Both the position numbers and the translations under genes were made by a program. From contig CADCET010000004.1 in NCBI GenBank assembly GCA_902800495.1, positions 1 to 64,000 on the forward strand: a DNA stretch of 64,000 nucleotides, written 5' to 3'. The notes beneath the pieces are model-generated. The model had not been told where the DNA came from. It was given only the letters and a program-made list of their open reading frames with translations, and did not search any database. Shown here piece after piece: positions 15,198 through 23,264 of the stretch. Within the stretch, counting starts at the first letter, position 1; every line of letters begins with the position of its first letter. This DNA comes from an uncultured Prevotellaceae bacterium (GTDB lineage: Bacteria > Bacteroidota > Bacteroidia > Bacteroidales > Bacteroidaceae).

Positions 15198-16127
15198 TTG
15201 AAGAAACTGGCGCAACGTGTTTATAAGACGCTCGTATTGACCATCAAGTTCTTTACGGCCAAGCGGGTGATGGCCAAGGCATCAGCCTTGACTTATTCCA
15301 CGTTGCTGGCTATTGTCCCCATCTTGGCCGTTGTCTTTGCCATTGCCCGCGGCTTCGGCTACAATAAATATATAGAGGTGTGGTTTCGCGACATCCTGGC
15401 TTCGCAGCCACAGGCGGCCGACATCATTATTGAGTGGGTGAACAGCTATCTGGTACACACGCAGAGTGGCGTCTTTCTGGGTATCGGCTTGATTTTCATG
15501 CTCTATACGGTACTGATGCTGGTGAGCAACATCGAAGAGACTTTCAACGAGATTTGGCAGGTGACCAGCTCGCGCAGCATCTATCGCTCGTTCGCAAACT
15601 ATCTGGCAGCTTTTTTCCTGTTCCCGATTTTTATTGTTGTGACGACGGGTCTTTCCATCGTGATGACAACGGTAGCCAGCAGCATGCCCGACGTGCTGAT
15701 GCTGGGAACGGTGGTGGGGTGGTTGCTCAACCTGCTGCCCTACGTCCTGCTGTCGGCGCTGTTCTTCGGGCTCTATGTGTCGATGCCTAATACCCATGTC
15801 GACTGGCGTTGCGCCATCGTGCCGGGTATCGTGGCTGGTGTGGGTATCCAATGGTTGCAGTTGTTCTACGTCCACTCTCAGATTTGGGTGACGGGCTATA
15901 ACGCTATCTACGGTTCGTTTGCCGCCTTGCCGCTGTTCATGCTGTGGGTACAGATTTCGTGGACTATCTGTCTGTTTGGCGTAGAGTTGACCTATGCCAA
16001 TCAGAACCTTAACCGATTGGGAATCAATTTGGAAGAAGAAAACTTTCATCCTTATATTGAAATGGGTGACAACGAGCGCGACGATCAGTCGGTAGCGGTA
16101 TATGCAGACGGAATTGATGGACTTTGA
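15198..16127 (+). CDS. YihY/BrkB-family inner-membrane protein
   Basis: A 309-residue protein with about six membrane segments. It begins MKKLAQRVYKTLVLTIKFF from a TTG codon at 15198; an ATG at 15270 is also in frame but would cut the conserved start. Family landmarks are VMAKASALTYSTLLAIVPIL, NIEETFNEIW and YGSFAALPLFMLWVQISW. The family was once called ribonuclease BN by mistake. Its true role is unclear, perhaps in envelope transport. It is followed after 3 bases by a lipoprotein gene. Confidence 0.82.
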   Translation: MKKLAQRVYKTLVLTIKFFTAKRVMAKASALTYSTLLAIVPILAVVFAIARGFGYNKYIEVWFRDILASQPQAADIIIEWVNSYLVHTQSGVFLGIGLIFMLYTVLMLVSNIEETFNEIWQVTSSRSIYRSFANYLAAFFLFPIFIVVTTGLSIVMTTVASSMPDVLMLGTVVGWLLNLLPYVLLSALFFGLYVSMPNTHVDWRCAIVPGIVAGVGIQWLQLFYVHSQIWVTGYNAIYGSFAALPLFMLWVQISWTICLFGVELTYANQNLNRLGINLEEENFHPYIEMGDNERDDQSVAVYADGIDGL

Positions 16128-16130
16128 TGA

Positions 16131-16763
16131 ATGAAGATGAGATATTTTTTTGTGTTGATTGGGTTGGTTGCCTTGTTGGCCTCTTGTGGCAACAGCAGAA
16201 CGTCGCAGGCCGTGCTGGAGCAGAAGATTGACAGTATCAGGGCATTGGAGGTGAAGCGTCAGTTGCGGATGAAAGGCATCAAACTAGACGACGTGACGCC
16301 TTTCCAGATGTTTTATGATAGCCTGTATTTGCAGTCGTTACCCATCAGCTATTCCGAGGACTATGTGACGTCGTTGCCAGGCTTCAGACTGGTGCCTCCG
16401 GCGCTTGTGGCATATCTGGATTTAGAGGGGAAGGAGTCGCCAAGGGCTATTGCGCTGCCCGAGACGTTGGGCTCGCGCTTAGTGCTGTTGGCAGCCGATG
16501 TTGATGATGGGGAATACGAGCTATGGGTGTATTCGCTCGACAGCGAGTGCATACCTGTTGACAAACTGCTGATCTACGAACCCAGCCGTTTCTCGGAGAA
16601 GAAGTTGGCAAACGAGAACCGCGACGTGTTCTTCTCGATTACCAGCTATTTGGAAATCAGCGTGATGGAATATGCCGACGATGATGACTCCGTAGGGCAG
16701 CTCAGCACCTATGTCGTCGACGAAAGCAGGATGTTTGTAGAGAAACCCCACACGAAGGACTAA
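16131..16763 (+). CDS. Hypothetical lipoprotein
   Basis: A 210-residue protein. The signal peptide carries a lipobox LLASC (Cys19). The mature chain starts with a coiled-coil-like stretch (SQAVLEQKIDSIRALEVKRQL) and continues as a mixed alpha/beta domain rich in acidic residues. No known family is recognised. It is 3 bases after the YihY/BrkB gene and likely co-expressed. Its stop overlaps the end of the convergent gene by 4 bases. Confidence 0.75.
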   Translation: MKMRYFFVLIGLVALLASCGNSRTSQAVLEQKIDSIRALEVKRQLRMKGIKLDDVTPFQMFYDSLYLQSLPISYSEDYVTSLPGFRLVPPALVAYLDLEGKESPRAIALPETLGSRLVLLAADVDDGEYELWVYSLDSECIPVDKLLIYEPSRFSEKKLANENRDVFFSITSYLEISVMEYADDDDSVGQLSTYVVDESRMFVEKPHTKD

Positions 16764-17200
16764 TCCTTCAGCAGTTTGTCGAAGAAATCATTCAGGTCTT
16801 TGTCTAAGTCGGCCATCAACTCTTCGTCGATGATGACCGTCTGGTCGTCCACAACGAATAACTCGGCAATGTTCTCCTTGTCGTCGTTCTCCAGAACGAA
16901 GGAGTAGGGCTTCAGGATGCCCATCGTCTCGGCCAGTTCCTTCTCTTTTTCTATCGAGCGGCGGATGACGCCTGTTATCTGCTCGTAGAAATCCTCGTCC
17001 TTATTGTCAATCCATTGCTCGACGACGCAGCGGGTGATTTCGTTGTCGTCATCGTCGAAGGCCATCAGCTCACCCGTCTCCTGGGTGACGCGCAAATGGA
17101 TGTCGGTCATGACCGACGGACTGTCTGACGTAGGGAATTTCTCAGCTATCTTGCGGATAGCCCTTTCAATCTGCTGGCGCGTTTGTTCGTTTGCTTTCAT
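16760..17200 (-). CDS. Conserved hypothetical cytoplasmic protein
   Basis: A 146-residue acidic protein starting MKANEQTRQQIERAIRKIAE. There is no signal peptide or membrane helix. It has alternating helical and beta segments with strings of Asp (AFDDDDNEIT) and the ending DLDKDLNDFFDKLLKD. It appears to be a Bacteroidales-specific small protein without named function. It has its own promoter and is divergent from rseC. Confidence 0.72.
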   Translation of the reverse strand: MKANEQTRQQIERAIRKIAEKFPTSDSPSVMTDIHLRVTQETGELMAFDDDDNEITRCVVEQWIDNKDEDFYEQITGVIRRSIEKEKELAETMGILKPYSFVLENDDKENIAELFVVDDQTVIIDEELMADLDKDLNDFFDKLLKD

Positions 17201-17223
17201 CGTCTTGCGTTGTTATTCGTTTG

Positions 17224-17254
17224 CAAAAGTAGCAAAAAGATTTGTATCTGCAAA
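17224..17254 (-). promoter_or_regulatory. Promoter of the hypothetical gene at 16760-17200
   Basis: On the minus strand, TTTG (17251-17254), a 19-base spacer and TACTTTTG (17224-17231) lie 24 bases upstream of the start codon. Confidence 0.65.
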
Positions 17255-17315
17255 CGATTACGATTTTTTTTTGAAAAAAAACGCTTCCTCGCGCGTGTAT
17301 TATATAAAAATGTTG

Positions 17316-17323
17316 TATCTTTG
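17316..17323 (+). promoter_or_regulatory. -7 box of the rseC-rnf operon
   Basis: TATCTTTG followed by GCA. Transcription would start near 17330, which makes the ATG at 17363 the natural start of rseC and rules out the longer open frame. Confidence 0.6.
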
Positions 17324-17362
17324 CAGATGCAAACTACAGCTTTGCTTACTGAAAACAAATCA

Positions 17363-17782
17363 ATGAGTAGTAAGATATCACATTCGGGCGTTGTGGAAAA
17401 AGTGTCTGAGGGATGCGTAACTGTGCGTATTCTCCAGGCTTCGGCATGTGCTGCCTGTAAGGTGGCGGGCCATTGCAACGCTTCTGAGTCGAAGGAGAAA
17501 CTGGTGGAGGTGCGTAGCGACAGGGCTTCTGACTACAGAAAAGGCCAGCAGGTGGTGGTCTCAGCCTCGCGCGAGGTGGCCAACCAGGCGCTACTGTTAG
17601 GGTTTGGCGTGCCTTTCGTGGTGATGGTGGGCGTGCTCTTCGTGGTGCTGCGACTGACAGGCAACGAGGGTGTTGCCGCTCTGTCGGGACTGGGTGCTCT
17701 GGTGCCTTACTATGTGATGCTGTGGTTGCTGCGCGAGCGTATCAGTCGTCGCGTATCCTTCTATATAGAATCAAATTACTAA
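17363..17782 (+). CDS. rseC: RseC/MucC-family protein, Rnf-linked
   Basis: A 139-residue protein. Its N-terminal domain has four cysteines (Cys18 and CAACKVAGHC at 29-38), followed by two membrane helices (about 77-120). RseC homologues in other bacteria reduce SoxR together with Rnf-like complexes. In Bacteroidetes the gene routinely precedes rnfB, as here with 24 bases between. It may help electron supply to, or assembly of, the complex. The start at 17363 is set by the promoter. Confidence 0.85.
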   Translation: MSSKISHSGVVEKVSEGCVTVRILQASACAACKVAGHCNASESKEKLVEVRSDRASDYRKGQQVVVSASREVANQALLLGFGVPFVVMVGVLFVVLRLTGNEGVAALSGLGALVPYYVMLWLLRERISRRVSFYIESNY

Positions 17783-17806
17783 AACAAATAACAAAACAAA
17801 ACATTT

Positions 17807-18883
17807 ATGGATTTCATCTTGATTGCAGTAATTGTCCTTGGAGCCATCGGCCTGATAGCCGCTCTCGTGCTGTTTGCCGCCTCCAAGAAATTTGCTGTCT
17901 ATGAAGACCCCCGCATCGCTCAGGTTAGCGAGCTCCTGCCAGGTGCCAACTGTGGCGGTTGCGGCTTTGCCGGCTGTGGTGGTATGGCCGACGCACTCGT
18001 CAAGGGTGCCGACGCCGGCTCCATCGAAGGTCTGAACTGCCCCGTGGGTGGTGCCGACGTGATGGGGCAGGTGGCCGACCTGCTCGGAATGGCTATTGCC
18101 AACGGCGAGCCAAAAGTGGCTGTAGTGAGATGTAATGGCACTTGTGAGCATCGTCCCAAGATTGCCGAGTATGCTGGTCTGCGCACTTGTGCTGCTATGC
18201 ACGCCTGTGGTGCCGGTGAGACGGCCTGCGGCTTCGGCTGCTTAGGCTGTGGCGACTGTGTGGAGGCTTGCCAGTTCGACGCTATCCGCATCAACGCCGA
18301 GACGGGTATTGCCGAAGTCGACGAGGAGAAGTGCGTAGCCTGCGGTGCCTGTGTAAAGGCTTGTCCGCGAAACATCATCGAGCTGCGTAAGAAAGGTCCG
18401 AAGGGTAGGAGAGTGTTTGTCTCTTGCGTCAATAAGGACAAAGGTCCGGCGGCCATGAAGGCTTGCGCCGTCAGCTGTATCGGCTGTGGCAAGTGTGAGA
18501 AGGAGTGCCCGTTTGGCGCCATTACTGTTGAGGCCAACCTGGCTTACATCGACCCGGAGAAGTGCCGTTTGTGTCGTAAGTGTGTGGTCGTCTGTCCGAA
18601 GAAGGCCATCCGCGACGTGAACTTCCCCACGCCGCCACCGGCTCCGAAACCCAAAGAGCCTGTAGCTCCGAAACCTGTCGAAGCTCCGAAACCCGTCGAG
18701 GCCCCGAAACCCGTCGAAGCTCCGAAACCTGTTGAAGAGCCGAAGCCCGTCGAAGAACCGAAACCCGTCGAAGAACCGAAACCCGTCGAAGAACCGAAGC
18801 CTGTTGAGACGCCCCAACCGGCTCCCAAGAAGGTGTCTCGCGGAGCCGTGCTCGATACCGACTCAAGTATTTCCATCAAATAA
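17807..18883 (+). CDS. rnfB: Rnf complex iron-sulfur subunit RnfB
   Basis: A 358-residue protein. An N-terminal membrane helix (4-26) is followed by a four-Cys cluster domain (ANCGGCGFAGC and NCPVGG) and three ferredoxin-type regions with CxxCxxCxxxC motifs (GCLGCGDCVEAC, CVACGACVKAC, CIGCGKCEKEC and CRLCRKCVVVC). RnfB receives electrons from reduced ferredoxin. The C-terminus is a low-complexity tail of about nine PKPVE-type units (about 282-330) that is absent from typical RnfB and reflects a 15-base repeat in the DNA. It is the first structural gene of the operon. Confidence 0.95.
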   Translation: MDFILIAVIVLGAIGLIAALVLFAASKKFAVYEDPRIAQVSELLPGANCGGCGFAGCGGMADALVKGADAGSIEGLNCPVGGADVMGQVADLLGMAIANGEPKVAVVRCNGTCEHRPKIAEYAGLRTCAAMHACGAGETACGFGCLGCGDCVEACQFDAIRINAETGIAEVDEEKCVACGACVKACPRNIIELRKKGPKGRRVFVSCVNKDKGPAAMKACAVSCIGCGKCEKECPFGAITVEANLAYIDPEKCRLCRKCVVVCPKKAIRDVNFPTPPPAPKPKEPVAPKPVEAPKPVEAPKPVEAPKPVEEPKPVEEPKPVEEPKPVEEPKPVETPQPAPKKVSRGAVLDTDSSISIK

Positions 18884-18901
18884 GAAAGGAGACGATAGAT
18901 T

Positions 18902-20269
18902 ATGAATATCAGAACATTTAGTATAGGTGGAATACACCCCGAAGAGAACAAACTGACCCACGAGGCGGAAACCAAAGTGGCCGCTCTGCCTAAGCAGGCT
19001 ATCTTCCCGTTGAGTCAGCATATTGGTGCCCCTACGAAGCCCGTTGTCCAGAAGGGCGACAAGGTGAAGGTTGGCACGATGATAGCCGAGGCTGGCGGTT
19101 TTGTGTCGGCTCCGATTTTCTCCAGCGTTAGTGGTACGGTCTTTAAGATTGATACCGCTATTGATGCTACTGGTTACCGCAAGCCCGTTATTATTATTAA
19201 TGTGGAAGGCGACGAGTGGGAAGAGAGTATCGACCGCTCTGACAAGCTGGAGTTGGTGAAAGATCATCCCGAACTGACACCAGAGGAGATTGTCAACCGC
19301 GTGAAGGCTGCTGGTGTCGTCGGTATGGGTGGCGCCTGTTTCCCCACTTTCATCAAACTGACGCCGCCGCCAACGGCTAAGGCCGAGTGCGTGATCATAA
19401 ACGCCGTAGAGTGTGAGCCTTACATCACAGCCGACTTCCGTCTGATGATGGAGAAGGCCGACCAGATACTCGTCGGACTGGAGCTGCTGATGAAGGCTGC
19501 CAAGGTGACGAAGGGCTACATCGGTATCGAGACCAACAAGATGCCCGCTATCGAACTGCTCACGAAGAAGTGTGCTGAAGCATTCTCCGCTTCGGAATAT
19601 ACCGTCGAGGTAGTGCCTTTGAAGCAACGCTATCCGCAGGGCGGCGAGAAACAGCTTGTCGACGCAGTTATCGGTCGTCAGGTGCCTGCGCCTCCTGCTA
19701 TTCCTGTCAACGTGGGTGCTATCGTTCAGAACGTGGGTACTGCCTTTGCCGTCTACGAGGCCGTGATGAAGCACAAGCCCCTGTTCGAGCGCTATACGAC
19801 GGTTACGGGTAAGCGTCTGCAGAGTCCCGGTAACTTCCTCGTCCGTATGGGTACGCCGATGAAGGACCTGATTGACGCCTGCGGCGGTATGCCCGAGGGC
19901 GACAACAAGCTGTTGGCTGGCGGTCCGATGATGGGTAAGGCGCTGACCAGCGTCGAGGTGCCTATCTGTAAGGGAACTAACTCCGTGACGATTATCAGCG
20001 ACGACGAGGCCCGCCGCAAGGAGCCCCAGCCCTGTATCCGTTGTGCCAAGTGTGTCGGCGCCTGTCCGATGGGACTGGAGCCGTATCTGTTGGCCAAGCT
20101 GTCGGAGGTGAAGAATTGGGAGCGTGCTGAGCGCGAGGATATCGTCAGCTGTATTGAGTGTGGCTCGTGCCAGTTTACCTGTCCCGCCCACCGTCCGCTT
20201 CTCGACAACATCCGTCAAGGTAAATCAACAGTCATGGGTATCATCCGTGCCCGTAATGCTAAAAAGTAA
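18902..20269 (+). CDS. rnfC: Rnf complex subunit RnfC
   Basis: A 455-residue protein. A leading beta/barrel-sandwich domain is followed by the NADH/FMN-binding Rossmann-like region (GVVGMGGACFPTFIK, VIINAVECEPYI) as in NuoF. Two CxxCxxCxxxC ferredoxin motifs lie near the C-terminus (CIRCAKCVGACPMG, CIECGSCQFTCP). RnfC is the peripheral subunit where NAD+ is reduced with electrons from RnfB. It lies 18 bases after rnfB. Confidence 0.96.
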   Translation: MNIRTFSIGGIHPEENKLTHEAETKVAALPKQAIFPLSQHIGAPTKPVVQKGDKVKVGTMIAEAGGFVSAPIFSSVSGTVFKIDTAIDATGYRKPVIIINVEGDEWEESIDRSDKLELVKDHPELTPEEIVNRVKAAGVVGMGGACFPTFIKLTPPPTAKAECVIINAVECEPYITADFRLMMEKADQILVGLELLMKAAKVTKGYIGIETNKMPAIELLTKKCAEAFSASEYTVEVVPLKQRYPQGGEKQLVDAVIGRQVPAPPAIPVNVGAIVQNVGTAFAVYEAVMKHKPLFERYTTVTGKRLQSPGNFLVRMGTPMKDLIDACGGMPEGDNKLLAGGPMMGKALTSVEVPICKGTNSVTIISDDEARRKEPQPCIRCAKCVGACPMGLEPYLLAKLSEVKNWERAEREDIVSCIECGSCQFTCPAHRPLLDNIRQGKSTVMGIIRARNAKK

Positions 20270-20277
20270 ACATCACT

Positions 20278-21276
20278 ATGGGAAAATTAATAGTATCATT
20301 ATCGCCACACGCACACGGAACAGATACCGTAGAGCGCAACATGTACGGCGTCATCATCGCCCTGCTGCCTGCGCTGCTCGTGTCGTTCTACTTCTTCGGG
20401 CTTGGATCTGTTGTCGTTCTGGCAACGAGTGTGGCTGCCTGCGTCCTGTTAGAGTGGGCTATCAATAAATTCATGCTGAAGAATCCGCGCAACACCGTGC
20501 TTGACGGTTCGGCCATCCTCACGGGTCTGTTGCTTGGCTTTAACCTGCCGTCGAACCTGCCGATATGGATCATCGTGATTGGTGCCATCTTTGCTATCGG
20601 CTTTGCCAAAATGCCGTTCGGCGGACTGGGCAATAATCTCTTTAACCCCGCACTCGTCGGTCGTGCTGCCCTGTTGGTGGCCTTCCCCGCTCAGATGACG
20701 ACGTGGCCAAAGGTCGGTCAGCTCGGCAGCTATCTTGATGCTGAGACAGGTGCTACACCGCTGTCTATCATGAAGGATGCCATTAAGACCGGCGACGCTT
20801 CGGTACTCGACCAACTGCCTTCGTCGCTCGACCTCTTCTTGGGCAATCATCCTGACGGAGCCGGCGCTATGGGTGAGATCTGTGCGCTGGCCCTGCTGCT
20901 CGGCCTGGCCTATATGCTGTGGAAGAAGATCATCACGTGGCACATACCCGTTTCGATTATCGGCACGGTCTTCGTTCTTGCAGGACTGCTGCATCTCGCT
21001 AATCCCGCTTACGCCGACCCGTTTGCCGTCATCTGCTCGGGTGGTCTGATGCTGGGCGCCATCTTCATGGCTACCGACTATGTCACCTCGCCCATGACCG
21101 CCAAGGGACAGCTCATCTATGGCGTCAGCATCGGCCTGCTGACTGTTGTCATCCGTAACTGGGGTGCCTATCCTGAGGGAATGTCGTTCGCTATCCTCAT
21201 TATGAACGCCTTTACACCTCTTATTAATAATTATGTCAAACCCAAGCGCTTCGGCGAAGTGCCTGCAAAACAGTAA
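20278..21276 (+). CDS. rnfD: Rnf complex membrane subunit RnfD
   Basis: A 332-residue protein with about ten membrane helices and the NqrB/RnfD family signature. The flavin-attachment site is visible as AETGATPLSIMK near residue 160, where the Thr carries covalently bound FMN through phosphoester linkage. It forms part of the ion-translocating channel with RnfE and RnfA. The spacing to rnfC is 8 bases and to rnfG 6 bases. Confidence 0.95.
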   Translation: MGKLIVSLSPHAHGTDTVERNMYGVIIALLPALLVSFYFFGLGSVVVLATSVAACVLLEWAINKFMLKNPRNTVLDGSAILTGLLLGFNLPSNLPIWIIVIGAIFAIGFAKMPFGGLGNNLFNPALVGRAALLVAFPAQMTTWPKVGQLGSYLDAETGATPLSIMKDAIKTGDASVLDQLPSSLDLFLGNHPDGAGAMGEICALALLLGLAYMLWKKIITWHIPVSIIGTVFVLAGLLHLANPAYADPFAVICSGGLMLGAIFMATDYVTSPMTAKGQLIYGVSIGLLTVVIRNWGAYPEGMSFAILIMNAFTPLINNYVKPKRFGEVPAKQ

Positions 21277-21282
21277 GAAGCT

Positions 21283-21903
21283 ATGAAGAAACTTGAATCA
21301 ACGCTTACGAACATGGTGCTGGTACTCACATCAGTCGCCGTCATCATGGGTGGTATCCTGGCCCTCGTGAACCATCTGACCGAGGGACCTATCAGCGAGG
21401 TCAACAAGAAGAAGACCGACGACGGCATTAAGGCCGTTATGGTGTGCGACAACTTGGTTGTTGCGCAGACAGATACTGTGAAGCAGGATATTAACGGAAA
21501 GGAATATACCTATATCATTTATCAGGTGAAGGACGCTCAGGGCAAGGATCTGGGTGCTGCTGTCGAGAGCACCACGATGGGCTTTGGTGGCGACCTGAAG
21601 GTGATGGTCGGTTTCGCCCCCGAAGGAACTATTTTAGGCTACACGCTCTTGGCGCATACCGAAACACCGGGACTGGGAGCCAAGGCCGACAAGTGGTTCC
21701 AGAAAGGCGAGAAGGGCGACATCGTCGGTAAGTCGCCTGCCGAGCCGCTGACGGTCTCTAAGGACGGCGGTCAGGTGGATGCCATCACGGCTTCTACCAT
21801 TACCAGTCGCGCCTTCCTGCTCGCTGTGAACAATGCTTATAACGCTTACAAAGCAACGCCTGTTGATGCAGAAACCGGTGCCACTAAGCAGATTGAAGAT
21901 TGA
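21283..21903 (+). CDS. rnfG: Rnf complex subunit RnfG
   Basis: A 206-residue protein with one N-terminal membrane helix (9-29) and a periplasmic FMN-binding domain. The flavin-binding motif region reads VDAITASTITSRA at about 165-177, where the Thr equivalent to the usual SGAT site is expected to hold FMN. Upstream, LLAHTETPGLGAKAD matches the family. It carries electrons on the outer face of the membrane. Confidence 0.94.
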   Translation: MKKLESTLTNMVLVLTSVAVIMGGILALVNHLTEGPISEVNKKKTDDGIKAVMVCDNLVVAQTDTVKQDINGKEYTYIIYQVKDAQGKDLGAAVESTTMGFGGDLKVMVGFAPEGTILGYTLLAHTETPGLGAKADKWFQKGEKGDIVGKSPAEPLTVSKDGGQVDAITASTITSRAFLLAVNNAYNAYKATPVDAETGATKQIED

Positions 21904-21922
21904 AGATTGAAAATTGAAGATT

Positions 21923-22507
21923 ATGAACTATATAAGCATTATCAAGAATGGCATCGTGAAGGAGAACCCCACGTTCGTCCTGATGCTCGGTATGTGTCCA
22001 ACGCTGGCCACTACCACCTCGGCCATAAACGGTATGTCGATGGGACTGGCTACGATGGCGGTGCTCATCTGTACCAACTTCGTCATCTCGTGCTTGAAGT
22101 CCGTCACCCCCGACAAGGTGCGCATCCCTGTGTTCATTGTCGTCATTGCCGCTTTCGTCACTATCCTGCAGTTGGTCATCAAGGCCTTCCTGCCCGATAT
22201 TGATGCTGCGCTTGGACTCTTTATTCCGCTGATTGTGGTCAACTGCGTTATCCTCGGACGTGCTGAGGCTTTTGCCGCGAAGCAGTCGCCCGTAGCCTCG
22301 CTGTTCGACGGTATTGGTATTGGTTTGGGGTTCACGCTCGGTCTGACGCTGCTCGGCATCTGCCGCGAGCTGCTCGGCTCTGGCTCCATCTTCGGACTGA
22401 CGCTGCTGCCCGAGACTTACAACATCCTGCTCTTCGTGCTGCCTCCGGGTGCATTCATCACCCTTGGCTTCCTTATTGCGATTGTGAATAAACTGCGCAA
22501 TGCTTAA
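21923..22507 (+). CDS. rnfE: Rnf complex membrane subunit RnfE
   Basis: A 194-residue protein with six membrane helices. The ATG at 21923 (MNYISIIKNGIVKENPTF) is chosen over the TTG at 21914, which lies within the attgaag simple repeat between rnfG and rnfE. Family motifs are MLGMCPTLATTTSAING, IPLIVVNCVILGRAEAFA and ICRELLGSG. It pairs with RnfA to form the symmetrical membrane core. Confidence 0.95.
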   Translation: MNYISIIKNGIVKENPTFVLMLGMCPTLATTTSAINGMSMGLATMAVLICTNFVISCLKSVTPDKVRIPVFIVVIAAFVTILQLVIKAFLPDIDAALGLFIPLIVVNCVILGRAEAFAAKQSPVASLFDGIGIGLGFTLGLTLLGICRELLGSGSIFGLTLLPETYNILLFVLPPGAFITLGFLIAIVNKLRNA

Positions 22508-22537
22508 TGTTTAATGTTTATTCTTTAATGTATAATC

Positions 22538-23140
22538 ATGGAATACATACTGATTTTCATTAGCGCCATCTTTGTGAACAACATCGTGTTGTCACAGTTC
22601 CTCGGTATCTGTCCGTTCCTCGGCGTTTCAAAGAAGATAGATACATCATTAGGTATGTCGGCAGCTGTCGCCTTCGTGCTGACGCTGGCTACTATCGTCA
22701 CCTACTTGGTGCAGAAGTTCGTGCTCGACCCCTTCAACCTGCAGTATCTGCAGACGATTGCCTTCATCCTCGTCATCGCCTCGCTGGTGCAGATGGTTGA
22801 GATTGTGCTCAAGAAGGTGTCGCCCGCACTCTATCAGGCATTAGGCATCTTCCTGCCCCTGATTACCACCAACTGCGCCGTACTGGGTGTCGCCATCCTG
22901 GTTATCCAGAAAGACTACTCGCTCTTAGAGTCGGTCGTCTACGCCTTCTCTACGGCTATTGGCTTCGGCCTGGCCCTGACGGTTTTCGCCGGTATGCGTG
23001 AGCAGTTGGAGTTGGTTAAGATTCCCAAGGGTATGCAGGGTATGGCTATCGTCATGCTCTCCGCAGGTCTCTTGAGCCTCGCCTTTATGGGCTTCTCAGG
23101 TGTTGACGGCGGTCTGAAGGTGCTTTTCGGTCTTGACTGA
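22538..23140 (+). CDS. rnfA: Rnf complex membrane subunit RnfA
   Basis: A 200-residue protein with six membrane helices and the hallmark sequences VNNIVLSQFLGICPFLGVS, PLITTNCAVLGVAIL and STAIGFGLALTVFAGMREQL. The last Cys-containing loops of RnfA and RnfE hold the membrane [2Fe-2S] cluster in known Rnf/Nqr structures. It closes the operon, and a strong terminator follows. Confidence 0.95.
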   Translation: MEYILIFISAIFVNNIVLSQFLGICPFLGVSKKIDTSLGMSAAVAFVLTLATIVTYLVQKFVLDPFNLQYLQTIAFILVIASLVQMVEIVLKKVSPALYQALGIFLPLITTNCAVLGVAILVIQKDYSLLESVVYAFSTAIGFGLALTVFAGMREQLELVKIPKGMQGMAIVMLSAGLLSLAFMGFSGVDGGLKVLFGLD

Positions 23141-23173
23141 TACCTACTTCTGATTACCTTTTCCTGACGCGCT

Positions 23174-23228
23174 AATGTGGCGCAATACCTAAACCCCCGA
23201 TTTTAGGTATTGCGTCACATTTTTTTTT
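23174..23228 (+). terminator. Rho-independent terminator of the rnf operon
   Basis: Twenty-base arms at 23174-23193 and 23202-23221, with one mismatch, enclose an 8-base loop. A run of Ts follows directly to 23228. The next gene's promoter starts within 5 bases. Confidence 0.9.
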
Positions 23229-23232
23229 GCCG

Positions 23233-23240
23233 TACCTTTG
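23233..23240 (+). promoter_or_regulatory. -7 box of the barrel-imelysin-cytochrome operon
   Basis: TACCTTTG followed by GCACC, immediately after the rnf terminator. It sets the start of the next gene at the ATG at 23265 and not at the TTG at 23238. Confidence 0.65.
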
Positions 23241-23264
23241 CACCCGAATTTGAAAAGTAAAGGT

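Noticed and set aside
18863..20218. Long minus-strand open frame opposite rnfC (451 codons)
   Set aside because: It is a GC-rich codon shadow of rnfC. Its translation is low in structure and it has no family features or start signals.
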